44,080 nt of DNA from Planktothrix paucivesiculata PCC 9631 (GTDB taxonomy: Bacteria > Cyanobacteriota > Cyanobacteriia > Cyanobacteriales > Microcoleaceae). The stretch is from NCBI RefSeq assembly GCF_900009265.2, contig NZ_LR735018.1, positions 508,439 through 552,518 on the forward strand, in the 5' to 3' direction. A program made the translations under genes and the position numbers. The notes beneath the pieces were generated by a model. The model saw nothing but the letters and a program-made list of their open reading frames with translations, made no database searches and was not told the origin of the DNA. Below are positions 7,992-17,492 of this stretch, piece after piece (positions within the stretch are counted from its first letter, which is position 1; every line of letters starts with the position of its first letter).

Positions 7992-8771
7992 ATGCTGGCA
8001 AAACGAATTTTACCTTGTTTGGATGTGAAAGCAGGTCGAGTGGTAAAGGGGGTTAATTTTGTTGATTTAAAAGATGCTGGTGATCCCGTGGAATTGGCGG
8101 CGGCTTATAATGATGCTGGAGCCGATGAATTAGTATTTTTGGATATCACCGCCACCCATGAAGACCGAGATATTATTTTTGATGTGGTTTATCGCACCGC
8201 CGAACAGGTATTTATTCCCTTAACGGTGGGAGGTGGGATTCAAAACTTAGAAATGATTAAAAACTTATTAAGAGCCGGAGCAGATAAAGTTAGTATTAAT
8301 TCCGCCGCCGTGCGTGATCCTGACTTAATTAATCGAGCCAGCGATCGCTTTGGGGTGCAATGTATTGTAGTAGCAATTGATGCCCGTCGGCGCACAAATC
8401 CCGATAATCCTGGTTGGGATGTTTATGTGCGAGGCGGTCGGGAAAATACCGGAATTGATGCTCTAAAATGGGCGAAAGAAGTTACAAAAAGAGGTGCGGG
8501 AGAACTTCTAGTTACCAGTATGGATGCCGATGGAACCCAAGCGGGCTATGATTTAGAATTAACTCGAACTATTGCCGAATCCGTGGAAATTCCGGTGATT
8601 GCATCGGGAGGTGCCGGGACTTGTGAGCATATTTATCAAGCCCTAACCCAAGGGAAAGCTGAAGCCGCTTTATTAGCCTCCCTATTGCATTATGGTCAAT
8701 TAAGTGTGGCAGAAATTAAGACCTATTTAGCAAAACATCAAGTTCCGGTGAGGAATCCTGATATTTTGTAA
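7992..8771 (+). CDS. hisF: Imidazole glycerol phosphate synthase, cyclase subunit HisF
   Basis: The TIM-barrel cyclase uses ammonia from HisH to turn PRFAR into imidazole glycerol phosphate and AICAR. Signatures are [19 protein letters not shown] with catalytic Asp11, [16 protein letters not shown] with catalytic Asp130, [15 protein letters not shown] and VIASGGAGT. The 259-residue length is normal. The 185 bp upstream hold no gene and presumably the promoter. HisH is encoded 5.6 kb upstream on the same strand, so the two subunits are not in one operon here. Confidence 0.98.
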   Translation: MLAKRILPCLDVKAGRVVKGVNFVDLKDAGDPVELAAAYNDAGADELVFLDITATHEDRDIIFDVVYRTAEQVFIPLTVGGGIQNLEMIKNLLRAGADKVSINSAAVRDPDLINRASDRFGVQCIVVAIDARRRTNPDNPGWDVYVRGGRENTGIDALKWAKEVTKRGAGELLVTSMDADGTQAGYDLELTRTIAESVEIPVIASGGAGTCEHIYQALTQGKAEAALLASLLHYGQLSVAEIKTYLAKHQVPVRNPDIL

Positions 8772-8795
8772 AGGCTAGGTCATTTTTTATTTGGC

Positions 8796-9131
8796 CTACA
8801 CAAATATTTGTTGATACCGAATTCGCGCCATAATTAGACTATTCCAAAGAAAAAACAGTGATTCTCCACCACCAGAGCGAAGAATTTTTTCAGCAATTTT
8901 TCTCACGTCTATCTGTTGATTCACTTTTTGATCAGCTAGATAAACACCGAGTAAAGCTCGATTTATCATGTGATGAAACTGTTTATGCGGTAACTGAGAA
9001 ACAGCTTGATCAGCCTTTTTGAGAAAGTAAACAAGCCGTTCAGTTATTTCCTTTTGACTATGATAGTAAGTACAAAAATTCAAATCACCCCCTATCCTGT
9101 CTTCTTCTTGGTCAATCAAATAGTCAAGCAT
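8796..9131 (-). CDS. Hypothetical protein, 111 residues
   Basis: I do not recognise a family. The protein is mainly helical with mixed charges (ITERLVYFLKKADQAVS, KVNQQIDVRKIAEKIL) and has no signal peptide or membrane segment. A GGGES turn precedes a hydrophobic C-terminal helix SLFFLWNSLIMARIRYQQIFV. It runs convergent with hisF, whose stop lies 24 bp away. Codon use is compatible with a real gene. The start ATG at 9131 is the only good one. Confidence is moderate that it is expressed. Confidence 0.5.
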   Translation of the reverse strand: MLDYLIDQEEDRIGGDLNFCTYYHSQKEITERLVYFLKKADQAVSQLPHKQFHHMINRALLGVYLADQKVNQQIDVRKIAEKILRSGGGESLFFLWNSLIMARIRYQQIFV

Positions 9132-9437
9132 AATATGAAGTCCTTTTTATATATTAAATTAAAATCTTTAAGTATCATCTATCGCTTGGAACAGTTTTGA
9201 TTAAAATATTATCTATAATTAGACAGATATCAGTCAATAATCAGTGATCAGTGCGCTCTGACTCATCAGTATATTGGTTGATAATCCTAAAAAATCCCCC
9301 GAAATGTTTGAGCAACAATTTAGTAAAATAAAACAGCCCTGCCTTAAAAATGGGGTGAGGGCGGATCGATTCCCTCTTGCATAATTAGCAGATTTATATT
9401 AATCTGGATCAAAGAATTCATCAAATAAACGATTTAG
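9132..9437. other. Intergenic stretch without a recognisable gene
   Basis: About 300 AT-rich bases lie between divergent genes. There are short direct echoes of ATCAGTCA/ATCAGTGA near 9229-9252, but no convincing terminator, RNA or promoter. It presumably carries the promoters for both neighbours. Confidence 0.5.
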
Positions 9438-10613
9438 ATGTTAGATCAAGCCAACGAGTTATTCCAGCAAGGGATTTTACACTATCAAAATGCAGAATAT
9501 CAAGCCGCTTTAGCATCTTGGCAAGAAGCTCTCCACACCTACCGAAACCTACAGGATCGCAAACGGGAAGGGGCAGCTTGGGGGAATCTAGGGGTTGTAC
9601 ATGAAGCCCTATTAAGCCCGGAATTAGCGATCAATTGCTATCAACAACATTTAGAGATCGCCCAGGAAATTCAAGATCCCAAGGGAGAAATGAATGCTTT
9701 AATTAATCTTAGCAATATTTACTATAATTTAGCAGACTATTTTAAAGCCCTAGAATACCAAAATCAACGGTTAGCCCTCGCCCGTCAGTTTTTAGATCCC
9801 CGCACGGAAGAACAGGCATTATCCGTATTAGGAAAAATCTATCTCGTCCAAGAACAATTTGAATTGGCAAGTGAGGCTTATAAACAACAATTAACCCTCG
9901 CCCAAGCTCACCACAATTATCCCAGTCAAGGTCAGGTTTTTAACCATTTAAAACTCATCTATGAGCAGTTAGAACAATGGGAACAAGTTGAATATTATTA
10001 TCAACAGCATCAAGCTATTTTTCGAGACTTTTTAATAGAAAATCCCGGAAATATTCTACAGCAAGCCCAAAATATAGGCTTAGATCCTTTGTTTGACTTT
10101 GCCGGAATGGATTTAAGTCATCTTGATTTTAATTACGCCGATTTAAAAGGGGCAAATTTAGAAAAAACCAACCTCAGTTATGCTAATTTAACCTTGGCGG
10201 ATTTGAGCGGAGCTATTTTAAAAGAAGCTAATCTCAGTTATGCTATTTTAACAAACGCTAATTTACGCGACGCCGATTTAAGCGGTGCTAACCTCAGCGA
10301 AGCCGATGTCAGGACAAAAATGCCCAGGGCGAATCTGAGTCATGCCAACTTAACCCATGCTAACTTGATCAGTGCCTATTTACCCTACGCCAACTTGACC
10401 CAAGCCAACCTCAGTCAAGCCAATTTGAACTTTGCCGACCTAACCGGGGTAAAATTTCAAGGTGTGAACCTAACAGGCGCTAATTTTAGCCAAGCCGAGA
10501 CTAAAAATGCCCAGGTCACAAACGTTGATTTTACCGAGGTAGTGGGAATTTCCCAGCGAATTAAATCCGAGTTAGTCAAACAAGGGGCAATTTTTAGGGA
10601 AAATAAAGATTAG
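9438..10613 (+). CDS. TPR and pentapeptide-repeat protein
   Basis: Residues 1-195 hold about four to five tetratricopeptide repeats (for example GAAWGNLGVVHEALLSPELA and GEMNALINLSNIYYNLADYF). Residues 225-370 are pentapeptide repeats of the A(D/N)LxxA type, which form a right-handed quadrilateral beta-helix. A linker GLDPLFDFAGMDLSHLDF and the ending QGAIFRENKD have close counterparts in the next gene. No enzymatic motif is present, and a scaffolding or protein-binding role is likely. It is followed 48 bp downstream by its paralogue on the same strand. One disturbed coil, SEADVRTKMPRANL, breaks the repeat register around residue 288-300. Confidence 0.88.
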   Translation: MLDQANELFQQGILHYQNAEYQAALASWQEALHTYRNLQDRKREGAAWGNLGVVHEALLSPELAINCYQQHLEIAQEIQDPKGEMNALINLSNIYYNLADYFKALEYQNQRLALARQFLDPRTEEQALSVLGKIYLVQEQFELASEAYKQQLTLAQAHHNYPSQGQVFNHLKLIYEQLEQWEQVEYYYQQHQAIFRDFLIENPGNILQQAQNIGLDPLFDFAGMDLSHLDFNYADLKGANLEKTNLSYANLTLADLSGAILKEANLSYAILTNANLRDADLSGANLSEADVRTKMPRANLSHANLTHANLISAYLPYANLTQANLSQANLNFADLTGVKFQGVNLTGANFSQAETKNAQVTNVDFTEVVGISQRIKSELVKQGAIFRENKD

Positions 10614-10661
10614 GTTAGTAGAACATCCTAGGTGTTAGTGGTTAACCCTCGGTGATGTTTA

Positions 10662-11471
10662 ATGATATTAATAAACAAAACCATTAAAACTATTATGACT
10701 GGTGTAGAAGGACTTTGGCCCCATAATCTTAGCCCCAACCGCTTGGCGGTGTTGGAACGTAAATTGGTACTTTGGTTACAAAAACAACCTTTACCTGCTG
10801 ATATTCACGAAATAGCACTCCATTATAAAACCCATGAAGACCTACAATTGTTAACTCAAAAAGCCGCGGCCCAAGGGTGTCATTTTTCTGATTTACAAAC
10901 AACAGTACAAGCCATTATATCGGCAAAAACCGATGATTTTTTAGAGTTAGCGGAAATTGCTGGTTTAAATCCCTTAGAAGATTTTGCCCAAGCGAAACTA
11001 TTAGGAGCTAAGTTAAGTGGATTGGATTTAAGTGGGGCAAAATTAAGTAATGCCTACTTACGAGGCGCGGATTTAAGCGATATTAACTTAACGAATGCTG
11101 ATTTAAGAAACGTGAATTTAGGGGGGGCGGATTTAAGTGGAGCCCTATTAAGTGATACGGATTTAAGTGGCGCAGATTTGCACCGGGTGAGTTTAGCTTT
11201 AGCGAATTTAAGTGGAGCTAATTTAAGCAATGTTAATTTGGAAGATGCTAATTTAAGTAATTGTAATTTAAGCGATGCCAATTTAACGGGAGCTTGTTTA
11301 AAAAATGCTGATTTACGTCAAGCTGGATTAGCTTTAACCAATTTAGCTGGGGTAGATTTTACCGGAGCAAATGTTAAAGAAGCTCGACTCTGGCATGATG
11401 CCGGATTATCTGAAGAATTGAAAGAGAATTTAATCCATCGGGGTGCAATTTTTGATGAAATTTCAGAATAA
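10662..11471 (+). CDS. Pentapeptide-repeat protein
   Basis: A helical N-terminal domain of about 100 residues (NRLAVLERKLVLWLQKQPLP, HYKTHEDLQLLTQKAAAQGC) precedes about 25 pentapeptide repeats of the LSGADL type at residues 108-245. The junction GLNPLEDFAQAKLLGAKL and the tail HRGAIFDEISE match the neighbouring upstream gene, which marks the two as tandem paralogues with different N-terminal domains. ATG 10695 (MTGVEGLWPHN) is an alternative start, because the first 11 residues look like non-conserved leader. Function is unknown; the fold suggests binding rather than catalysis. Confidence 0.88.
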   Translation: MILINKTIKTIMTGVEGLWPHNLSPNRLAVLERKLVLWLQKQPLPADIHEIALHYKTHEDLQLLTQKAAAQGCHFSDLQTTVQAIISAKTDDFLELAEIAGLNPLEDFAQAKLLGAKLSGLDLSGAKLSNAYLRGADLSDINLTNADLRNVNLGGADLSGALLSDTDLSGADLHRVSLALANLSGANLSNVNLEDANLSNCNLSDANLTGACLKNADLRQAGLALTNLAGVDFTGANVKEARLWHDAGLSEELKENLIHRGAIFDEISE

Positions 11472-11779
11472 ATAAAAAAAAGCGATCGCTCCCGTGTGCC
11501 GTAGGCATATCAGGCTTTAAACAGAGCGATCGCGCGAACGTGCCGTAGGCATATCGCTTCTTTTAGGATAAAAAACCTCAACAATATGTTGAGGCTTTGA
11601 TCCTTATCGTCGTTAGGAGAAATATTTCTTTGAGGATTTGAGTAGCAGGGTAAAAAAAGAGAAATTTTTAATGGGGGTGATATTGCACTGGGATAGGAGT
11701 TTGGAGATAACACCCCTGCTAGGCTGATGAACCTCCAAACCCCTCGAAAATGTTACAGATTAGACCCTCACACCTGTAG
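11472..11779. other. Intergenic stretch with repeats and a hairpin, no gene
   Basis: It holds two copies of GTGCCGTAGGCATATC (11496-11511 and 11540-11555), each beside a HIP1 site GCGATCGC. A hairpin CCTCAACA-ATA-TGTTGAGG (11576-11594) is preceded by AAAAAA on the plus strand. Read on the minus strand it is a stem followed by a T6 run, i.e. a terminator facing left. A 67-codon minus-strand frame here has no coding signs. Confidence 0.55.
11576..11594 (-). terminator. Candidate intrinsic terminator, minus orientation
   Basis: An 8-bp perfect stem with a 3-base loop is followed on the minus strand by TTTTTT. No annotated minus-strand gene lies directly to its right apart from IS630 flank DNA, so it may be a relic or serve antisense transcription. 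Confidence 0.4.
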
Positions 11780-11781
11780 TA

Positions 11782-12964
11782 AGTAGGTGGTCATAAATAG
11801 AGTTAAAATAAGAAATGAAGAAATATCAGAGGAATAGTCATGCCACTGAGGTTAAGAATTCAACTAACAGAAGAAGAAAAACAAGAGCTACTAACTCTGT
11901 ATCAGCAAGAGAAAGTTCCGAAAAGAACAAGGCAGAGAATAGATATATTAATGTTTAGTGATGGAGGATGGATGGTCTCAAAAATAGCCCAGACTTTAAG
12001 GTGTTCAGAAGCCATGGTAAGAAAAACAATAACTCGATGGATAAATCAAGAAAAAGAAGGATTATTTGATGCTCCTCGTTCGGGAAGAAAACGGAGGTGG
12101 AAAGAAGAAGATATAGAATATTTAGAAACTTGTATAGAGTCAGATGAAAGAACTTATAATAGCCGTCAACTGTCGGAAAAACTTCTGCGAGAGAGAGCGA
12201 TCGCACTAAGCGCAGAAAGAATTAGAAAAATCTTAAAAAAAAAAGACTGGCGCTGGAAAAGAACAAAAGCCAGTTTAAAGAAAAAACAGAATCCCGAAAA
12301 AACAGCGAGCAAGAAAAGAGATTTGGAGACGTTAAAGCGTTATGAAGAAGAGGGTTTGGTCAGATTAAAATATTTAGATGAGGCAGGTTTTTGTTTATGG
12401 AGTCCTGTGAGTTACACCTATGTAAAAAAGGGGAAGCAGAAACAAATAAACCAGACGAAAAAGCGAGGAAAAAGATTGAATGTAATTGGAGTATTAGAAA
12501 AAGGAAAAAGTTTTGAGTACGGTTTAAGTTTGTCAGGAATTACAAGTGAGAATTACATAAAATTTATAGATTGGCAAGCGGAAAAAGCTGAAAAGCATTT
12601 TCAAAATACTCGACAAATTACCGTACTGATTCAAGATAACTACAGTGTCCATAAAAGTCAAAAAATACAAGAAAAAGAAAGGGAGTGGCAAGACAAAAAA
12701 TTAGAATTTTTCTTCCTGTCTGCTTATAGCCCTGAATTGAATGAAATCGAACCAGAATGGCATCAATTAAAAACTCATGAACTGGCGGGAAGAATGTTTG
12801 AAGATGAATATGATTTGAGCCAAGCTGTGATTCAAGCCATTGAAGATAGAAACGAAAGAAATGATTGTACCTGCGATCGCTTGCGATTTAATTCCCTGAG
12901 TAACTCTCAAGAATTATCCTAAACAATCTTTTTCTATTATTGACTTTATTTATGACCACCTACT
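11782..12964 (+). mobile_element. Complete IS630-family insertion sequence, 1183 bp
   Basis: The left end AGTAGGTGGTCATAAATA (from 11782) is matched by its reverse complement ending at 12964, with similarity continuing inward to AGAAA. TA at 11780-11781 and 12965-12966 is the expected 2-bp target duplication of IS630/Tc1-type elements. One intact transposase gene fills the element, so it may be active. It separates the pentapeptide genes from ffh. Confidence 0.9.
11840..12922 (+). CDS. IS630-family transposase
   Basis: The 360-residue protein has an N-terminal winged helix-turn-helix region (GGWMVSKIAQTLRCSEAMVRKTITRW) and a second HTH part around RTYNSRQLSEKLL. The catalytic DDE domain follows, with Asp in LKYLDEAGFCLW, Asp in VLIQDNYSVHKS and Glu in SPELNEIEPEWHQLK. 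It cuts and pastes the element at TA targets. GAGGAAT precedes the ATG. No stop or frameshift interrupts it, unlike many cyanobacterial IS630 copies that need frameshifting. Confidence 0.95.
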   Translation: MPLRLRIQLTEEEKQELLTLYQQEKVPKRTRQRIDILMFSDGGWMVSKIAQTLRCSEAMVRKTITRWINQEKEGLFDAPRSGRKRRWKEEDIEYLETCIESDERTYNSRQLSEKLLRERAIALSAERIRKILKKKDWRWKRTKASLKKKQNPEKTASKKRDLETLKRYEEEGLVRLKYLDEAGFCLWSPVSYTYVKKGKQKQINQTKKRGKRLNVIGVLEKGKSFEYGLSLSGITSENYIKFIDWQAEKAEKHFQNTRQITVLIQDNYSVHKSQKIQEKEREWQDKKLEFFFLSAYSPELNEIEPEWHQLKTHELAGRMFEDEYDLSQAVIQAIEDRNERNDCTCDRLRFNSLSNSQELS

Positions 12965-13122
12965 TAGGATTTTTATTCAGAGTAAAAAATTATGATTTTT
13001 TGTTACTTTTCTAGGATTTTTAAAATATTGTAAATTCTTAAATCGGCTAATTTTAGCACAATTGCAACCCTTTCAATATTATTATAGAGAGTGATGACAA
13101 TCTACTCGATAAAGAAATTGCT

Positions 13123-14562
13123 ATGTTTGATGCCTTAAGTGAACGGTTTGAATCCACTTGGAAGAAACTCCGAGGTCAAGATAAAATTAGTGAGTCTAAT
13201 ATTCAAGATGCCCTAAAAGAAGTCCGTCGCGCCCTGCTCGAAGCCGATGTTAACCTGCAAGTGGTTAAGGAATTTGTGGCGGAAGTGGGCGAAAAAGCCC
13301 AGGGAGCAGCAGTCGTGTCCGGTGTGCGACCCGGAGAACAGTTCGTTAAAATCGTCCATGATCAATTGGTCAACGTCATGGGGGAAAGTAACGTTCCCCT
13401 CGCCCAAGCGGACACCGCCCCAACCATTATATTAATGGCCGGGTTGCAAGGGACAGGAAAAACCACCGCCACGGCAAAATTAGCCCTACATTTGAGAAAG
13501 GAAAATCGCACTACTTTGTTAGTTGCTACGGACATTTATCGCCCAGCGGCAATTAATCAATTAATCACATTAGGCAAACAAATTAACGTTCCTGTGTTTG
13601 AAATGGGAACCGATACCGACCCCGTAGAAATTGCCCGTCAAGGGGTCGAATATGCCCGAAATCAAGATATTGATACCGTCATTATTGACACCGCCGGACG
13701 TCTGCAAATAGACGAAAATATGATGGCGGAATTAGCGCAAATTAAAGAAACCATTGAACCCCATGAAACCCTGTTAGTGGTGGATGCCATGACGGGTCAA
13801 GAAGCCGCTAATTTAACCCGCACCTTTAACGACCAAATTGGGATTACTGGGGCGATTTTAACTAAGATGGATGGGGATAGTCGTGGCGGGGCGGCGCTAT
13901 CAATTCGTCGGGTATCGGGGGCTCCGATTAAATTTGTCGGGGTGGGGGAAAAAGTTGAAGCGCTACAACCTTTTTACCCTGACCGAGTTGCCTCTCGAAT
14001 TTTAGGCATGGGGGATATTTTAACCTTAGTTGAAAAAGCCCAAGAGGAATTCGACTTGGCGGATGCCGAGAGAATGCAGGAAAAAATTGTGACGGCAAAA
14101 TTTGATTTTACCGACTTCCTGCGTCAAACTCGAATGATGAAAAATATGGGATCTTTGGGGGGATTAATTAAGTTAATTCCGGGGATGAATAAGATTTCCC
14201 AAGACCAATTAGACCAGGGAGAAGCACAATTAAAACGGTCGGAAGCGATGATTAATTCCATGACCGTTAATGAGCGCAAAAACCCCGATTTATTAGCTAG
14301 TTCTCCTTCCCGTCGCAAACGTATTGCTAAGGGTTCAGGAATGCTAGAAAAAGATGTGATGAAGTTAGTTAGTGATTTCCAAAAAATGCGGGTAATGATG
14401 CAACAAATGAGTCAAGGAATGATGCCGGGAATGGGAGGTATGCCCGGAATGGGAGGTATGCCCGGAATGCCCGGAATGCCCGGAATGGGAGGAGGTTATC
14501 CCGGGGCGGCGAAAGCCAAGAAAAAGAAAGACAAGAAGAAAAAAGGTTTCGGTCAACTCTAA
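13123..14562 (+). CDS. ffh: Signal recognition particle GTPase Ffh (SRP54)
   Basis: Ffh binds 4.5S/SRP RNA and signal sequences and docks with FtsY to deliver membrane proteins co-translationally. The domain order is complete. The N domain contains ALKEVRRALLEADVNLQVVK. The G domain has GLQGTGKTTATAKLA, DIYRPAAINQL, DTAGRLQID and TKMDGDSRGGAALS. The C-terminal M domain is Met-rich with RRKRIAKGSG. The M domain ends in a low-complexity GMPGMGG-type stretch (about 425-460) and a Lys-rich tail KKKKDKKKKGFGQL. The 479-residue length is normal for cyanobacteria. The gene stands alone just after the IS630 element. Confidence 0.98.
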   Translation: MFDALSERFESTWKKLRGQDKISESNIQDALKEVRRALLEADVNLQVVKEFVAEVGEKAQGAAVVSGVRPGEQFVKIVHDQLVNVMGESNVPLAQADTAPTIILMAGLQGTGKTTATAKLALHLRKENRTTLLVATDIYRPAAINQLITLGKQINVPVFEMGTDTDPVEIARQGVEYARNQDIDTVIIDTAGRLQIDENMMAELAQIKETIEPHETLLVVDAMTGQEAANLTRTFNDQIGITGAILTKMDGDSRGGAALSIRRVSGAPIKFVGVGEKVEALQPFYPDRVASRILGMGDILTLVEKAQEEFDLADAERMQEKIVTAKFDFTDFLRQTRMMKNMGSLGGLIKLIPGMNKISQDQLDQGEAQLKRSEAMINSMTVNERKNPDLLASSPSRRKRIAKGSGMLEKDVMKLVSDFQKMRVMMQQMSQGMMPGMGGMPGMGGMPGMPGMPGMGGGYPGAAKAKKKKDKKKKGFGQL

Positions 14563-14574
14563 CCCCTCCCCTCG

Positions 14575-14619
14575 TTCCAAGGTTCTACCTTGGAATGCCA
14601 ACCGGAGGCTCTGCCTCCG
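14575..14619. repeat. Two adjacent hairpins after ffh
   Basis: TTCCAAGGT-TCT-ACCTTGGAA (14575-14595) is followed by CGGAGGC-TCT-GCCTCCG (14603-14619). They start 13 bp after the ffh stop and could protect or end its transcript. A third stem, GAGCG-AGGA-CGCTC, lies near 14662. Such tandem stems are widespread cyanobacterial intergenic repeats; a degenerate relative is near 15419. Confidence 0.55.
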
Positions 14620-14683
14620 ATATTTTATCAAATAATTGATCAATAGTTTATATATTATACCGAGCGAGGACGCTCGCACTACC

Positions 14684-15250
14684 TCATGTTTTATTTATAA
14701 TTTGGTCGGGACTCCAACTTAATAAACATTCTTCCCCAGGAAATGAAGCACCTTCTTTATCCTTCCAAGTTAAATAAATTTTTACAGAAATATTTAATTT
14801 TTTAACCATCTTTAAAATGCCCTTCCAAGCGTGATCAGATGAAACATTTTGAATGGATATATTGAGTTTTTCTACAAACTTATAACCCTTTTCTGTATAT
14901 TCTCCATCAGTAATATTAAAACTGGTAACTAATATCAACTTATCATAGGATTTTTCACGAGAATTAATTTTATTCACTGCTATAATATGAATTTCTTCGA
15001 TAATTTCATTCCAACCAGGATTAGTTAAATGTAAATTATTTAAAATTACTTTTGTTACTTTACTATGTGCTAATTTAGGTGGATTTTCGGGATTTAATTT
15101 ACGAATAGGCTTAACCTCGTTCTGGTGCTGTTCATAAAAATCTAGTAGTTTTTCAATAACGCTGGCTGAAGTATCTGTTAGTGGTTCTGCGATCGCTTGA
15201 AGACGAGTAAAAATAGGCTTGGAGATACGAATAACTTTACCTTGAGTCAT
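14684..15250 (-). CDS. Hypothetical protein with putative DNA-binding N-terminus
   Basis: The first 45 residues (MTQGKVIRISKPIFTRLQAI, then LTDTSASVIEKLLDFYEQH) look like a short beta strand plus two helices of a ribbon-helix-helix repressor. The remaining 140 residues form an alpha/beta domain ending in LNISVKIYLTWKDKEGASFPG, which I cannot assign to a named family. ATG 15250 is preferred over the upstream TTG 15259 because the RHH-like pattern starts there. Overlapping palindromes lie just upstream (15264-15299), which fits autoregulation. It is a single gene with no visible toxin partner, so an antitoxin role is only a guess. Confidence 0.6.
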   Translation of the reverse strand: MTQGKVIRISKPIFTRLQAIAEPLTDTSASVIEKLLDFYEQHQNEVKPIRKLNPENPPKLAHSKVTKVILNNLHLTNPGWNEIIEEIHIIAVNKINSREKSYDKLILVTSFNITDGEYTEKGYKFVEKLNISIQNVSSDHAWKGILKMVKKLNISVKIYLTWKDKEGASFPGEECLLSWSPDQIINKT

Positions 15251-15263
15251 ATTTCTCAATCCA

Positions 15264-15299
15264 TTACTATGTGATATTGTTACATAGTAACATTGTTAC
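15264..15299. promoter_or_regulatory. Overlapping palindromes, candidate autoregulatory operator
   Basis: TTACTATG (15264-15271) pairs with CATAGTAA (15283-15290). Overlapping it is TGTTAC-ATA-GTAACA (15278-15292), followed by one more TGTTAC half-site (15294-15299). All lie 14-50 bases upstream of the minus-strand gene that starts at 15250, where a repressor would block the promoter. Confidence 0.5.
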
Positions 15300-15511
15300 A
15301 GGAAAATCGTCAAGAGTAAGCTGTTAATTATCTAAATTTTTGAGGTGATCCAAGCTAGTAAGGGGTTTCAGCCTCTAAAATATGCAGTTTAAATGCTAAA
15401 CAGCTTATTCTTAAGTCTGGAATGCTAATCGGAAGCTCTGTCTCCTTCGGCGGTGACGATTTTTTTATCCATCCTCCGGGTTGTCCTTGACGACGATTAA
15501 CCCAAACTGTT

Positions 15512-17473
15512 TCAAGGACTAACCCATCCTTTAACCTCCGTATCCGTTAAAGGTTTTTCCATCTTCATACTTTCACTACGAGCCGCATTTAATAAATGTT
15601 TCATCGTCACAGCTTCATTAGAATCCGCCGCCAAAAAAGCAGCATTCATAGCAATATTACGAATATTCCCCCCGGCTACACTTAGTTTAGCTAATTTATT
15701 CACATCCACCCCTTCTAATGGCATTTCCTTGGGAAAAATTCGACGCCAAATTTCAGCCCGTTGGGTCACATCGGGAAACGGAAACTGCACCACAAACCGA
15801 ATTCTTCGCAAAAATGCACTATCTAACGCCCCCTTTAAATTCGTAGTTAAAATTGCTAACCCTCCATAAGCTTCCATCCGTTGTAATAAATAACTAACCT
15901 CAATATTTGCATGGCGGTCATGGGAATCTTTCACATCAGAACGTTTTCCAAATAAAGCATCCGCTTCATCAAAAAGTAAAATCGCTCCACCCGTTTCCGC
16001 CGCATCAAAAACCCGTCGCAAATTCTTCTCCGTTTCCCCAATATATTTACTCACCACTGAACTCAGATCAATCCGATATAAATCTAAATTTAACTCCTGA
16101 GCCATCACTTCCGCCGCCGTAGTTTTTCCCGTCCCACTAGGGCCAGCAAATAACGCACTAATTCCTAAACCCCGTCCGCCTTTTTTAGCAAACCCCCAAC
16201 CCTCATAAACTTTAACGCGCTGGCGAACATGGGCAATCACCGCTTTTAGAGTTTGTGACTGCATTTCAGGTAATACCAAATCCTCCCAACTCGCACTCGG
16301 TTCAATTCGTTGGGCTAAATCTTCCATCCGAGGACGAGCTTGGGCGCGACAAGCCTCCCATAAAGTATTATTTAGCTGATCATAATCCTCACTTACACTT
16401 ATTTGTCCGAGGGTACTGGCACAAGCCGCAGCAATAGCGGGGGCATTCAGGTTAAATTGTCCGACTAAGTGTTCTATAATCTCCGGCAACTCCTCACGCT
16501 CCATCACCAGCGCCTCCTCCCATAATAGGTATTGTTCTGAGTTGGTAGGTTTGCTAACTTCAAAATTAACTAACGGGCGCTGTCTCTGACTAATCCGATC
16601 TCGTGTGGTAATAATCAGAGGACTATTAATTTGTTCAATGATCTGGGCCACAACATTTCCGTCCCGATCTGAACCATCTACCTCGTCGCAGTTTAAGACT
16701 AATCCACTATTACACAAAACCGCTTCCCGATCCCACAACCGCAGCAGTTGAGATAGTTCGTTTCGGTTGCTGGGTAAGTGATCGGCACTGAGTAAATGGG
16801 CATCCAGTCCCAATATTTTACAGGCGGATAGGGCGATCGCCCGTTTGCTACTGGTATCTTCTCCACAGAGTTGCACTGCTGGTACAATGTCATTTCCGGC
16901 ACTCTGAGACAGGGTTTCTGCCAACTGTTCGGCTAACTGTTGGTGAGAGGGGACTAATTGATTTTCTCCTTTTAGTGGCTCAATTATTCCCATCAGTCGC
17001 TCATCTAAGTGCTGGACTCCCACCAAGTAATGCAGGATGCGCTCGTCAATACGGAGGGGACTCTGGGTAAGTGCCGATCCACTACCGATCTCAATTAATC
17101 GCCAGTGTCGTAGGGGAGCCGTAGGGGTGAGGGCGTTCCAATGGGGGTTATCTAGGCTACTGAGGGCTAAACTGAAGGTGGGATAAACTTTTTGCGAGTC
17201 CCCTTGAGCCAGGGCGCACAAGCTGGCAAAACTGGCGTCTAATTCCATACCTGCACAGATCATCAATAAGTCCCGTTCAAAGGTGGACAAGCCAAACACC
17301 CGACAGATCTGTTGTAGAGATGAATGATCCGAGAGTTCCAAAGTAGCCGTCGGCTTTGGAGTCTGACTATCTTGACTGGCTTTCCATTCCAGTACCAGTC
17401 GCACTTGAGCCAGTGCCACCATCAGGGATTCTTGGTTTGCTTTTTGCCAGTCTTGCACAGAAACAGCGTTCAT
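15512..17473 (-). CDS. eCIS-associated AAA+ ATPase
   Basis: The 653-residue protein has a long N-terminal region (about 1-390) typical of the ATPases encoded in contractile injection loci, with LQQICRVFGLSTFERDLLMICAGMEL near residue 55-80. A single C-terminal AAA+ module follows. It has Walker A GPSGTGKTT near 441-449, Walker B ILLFDEADALFGKR near 494-507, sensor TTN and the arginine pair FLRRIRF. Relatives (Afp15/Pvc15) are needed for particle assembly or cargo loading. It lies with the DUF4255 gene on the strand opposite the sheath and tube genes. Confidence 0.92.
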   Translation of the reverse strand: MNAVSVQDWQKANQESLMVALAQVRLVLEWKASQDSQTPKPTATLELSDHSSLQQICRVFGLSTFERDLLMICAGMELDASFASLCALAQGDSQKVYPTFSLALSSLDNPHWNALTPTAPLRHWRLIEIGSGSALTQSPLRIDERILHYLVGVQHLDERLMGIIEPLKGENQLVPSHQQLAEQLAETLSQSAGNDIVPAVQLCGEDTSSKRAIALSACKILGLDAHLLSADHLPSNRNELSQLLRLWDREAVLCNSGLVLNCDEVDGSDRDGNVVAQIIEQINSPLIITTRDRISQRQRPLVNFEVSKPTNSEQYLLWEEALVMEREELPEIIEHLVGQFNLNAPAIAAACASTLGQISVSEDYDQLNNTLWEACRAQARPRMEDLAQRIEPSASWEDLVLPEMQSQTLKAVIAHVRQRVKVYEGWGFAKKGGRGLGISALFAGPSGTGKTTAAEVMAQELNLDLYRIDLSSVVSKYIGETEKNLRRVFDAAETGGAILLFDEADALFGKRSDVKDSHDRHANIEVSYLLQRMEAYGGLAILTTNLKGALDSAFLRRIRFVVQFPFPDVTQRAEIWRRIFPKEMPLEGVDVNKLAKLSVAGGNIRNIAMNAAFLAADSNEAVTMKHLLNAARSESMKMEKPLTDTEVKGWVSP

Positions 17474-17492
17474 TTTGGGTGAAAACTCAATT

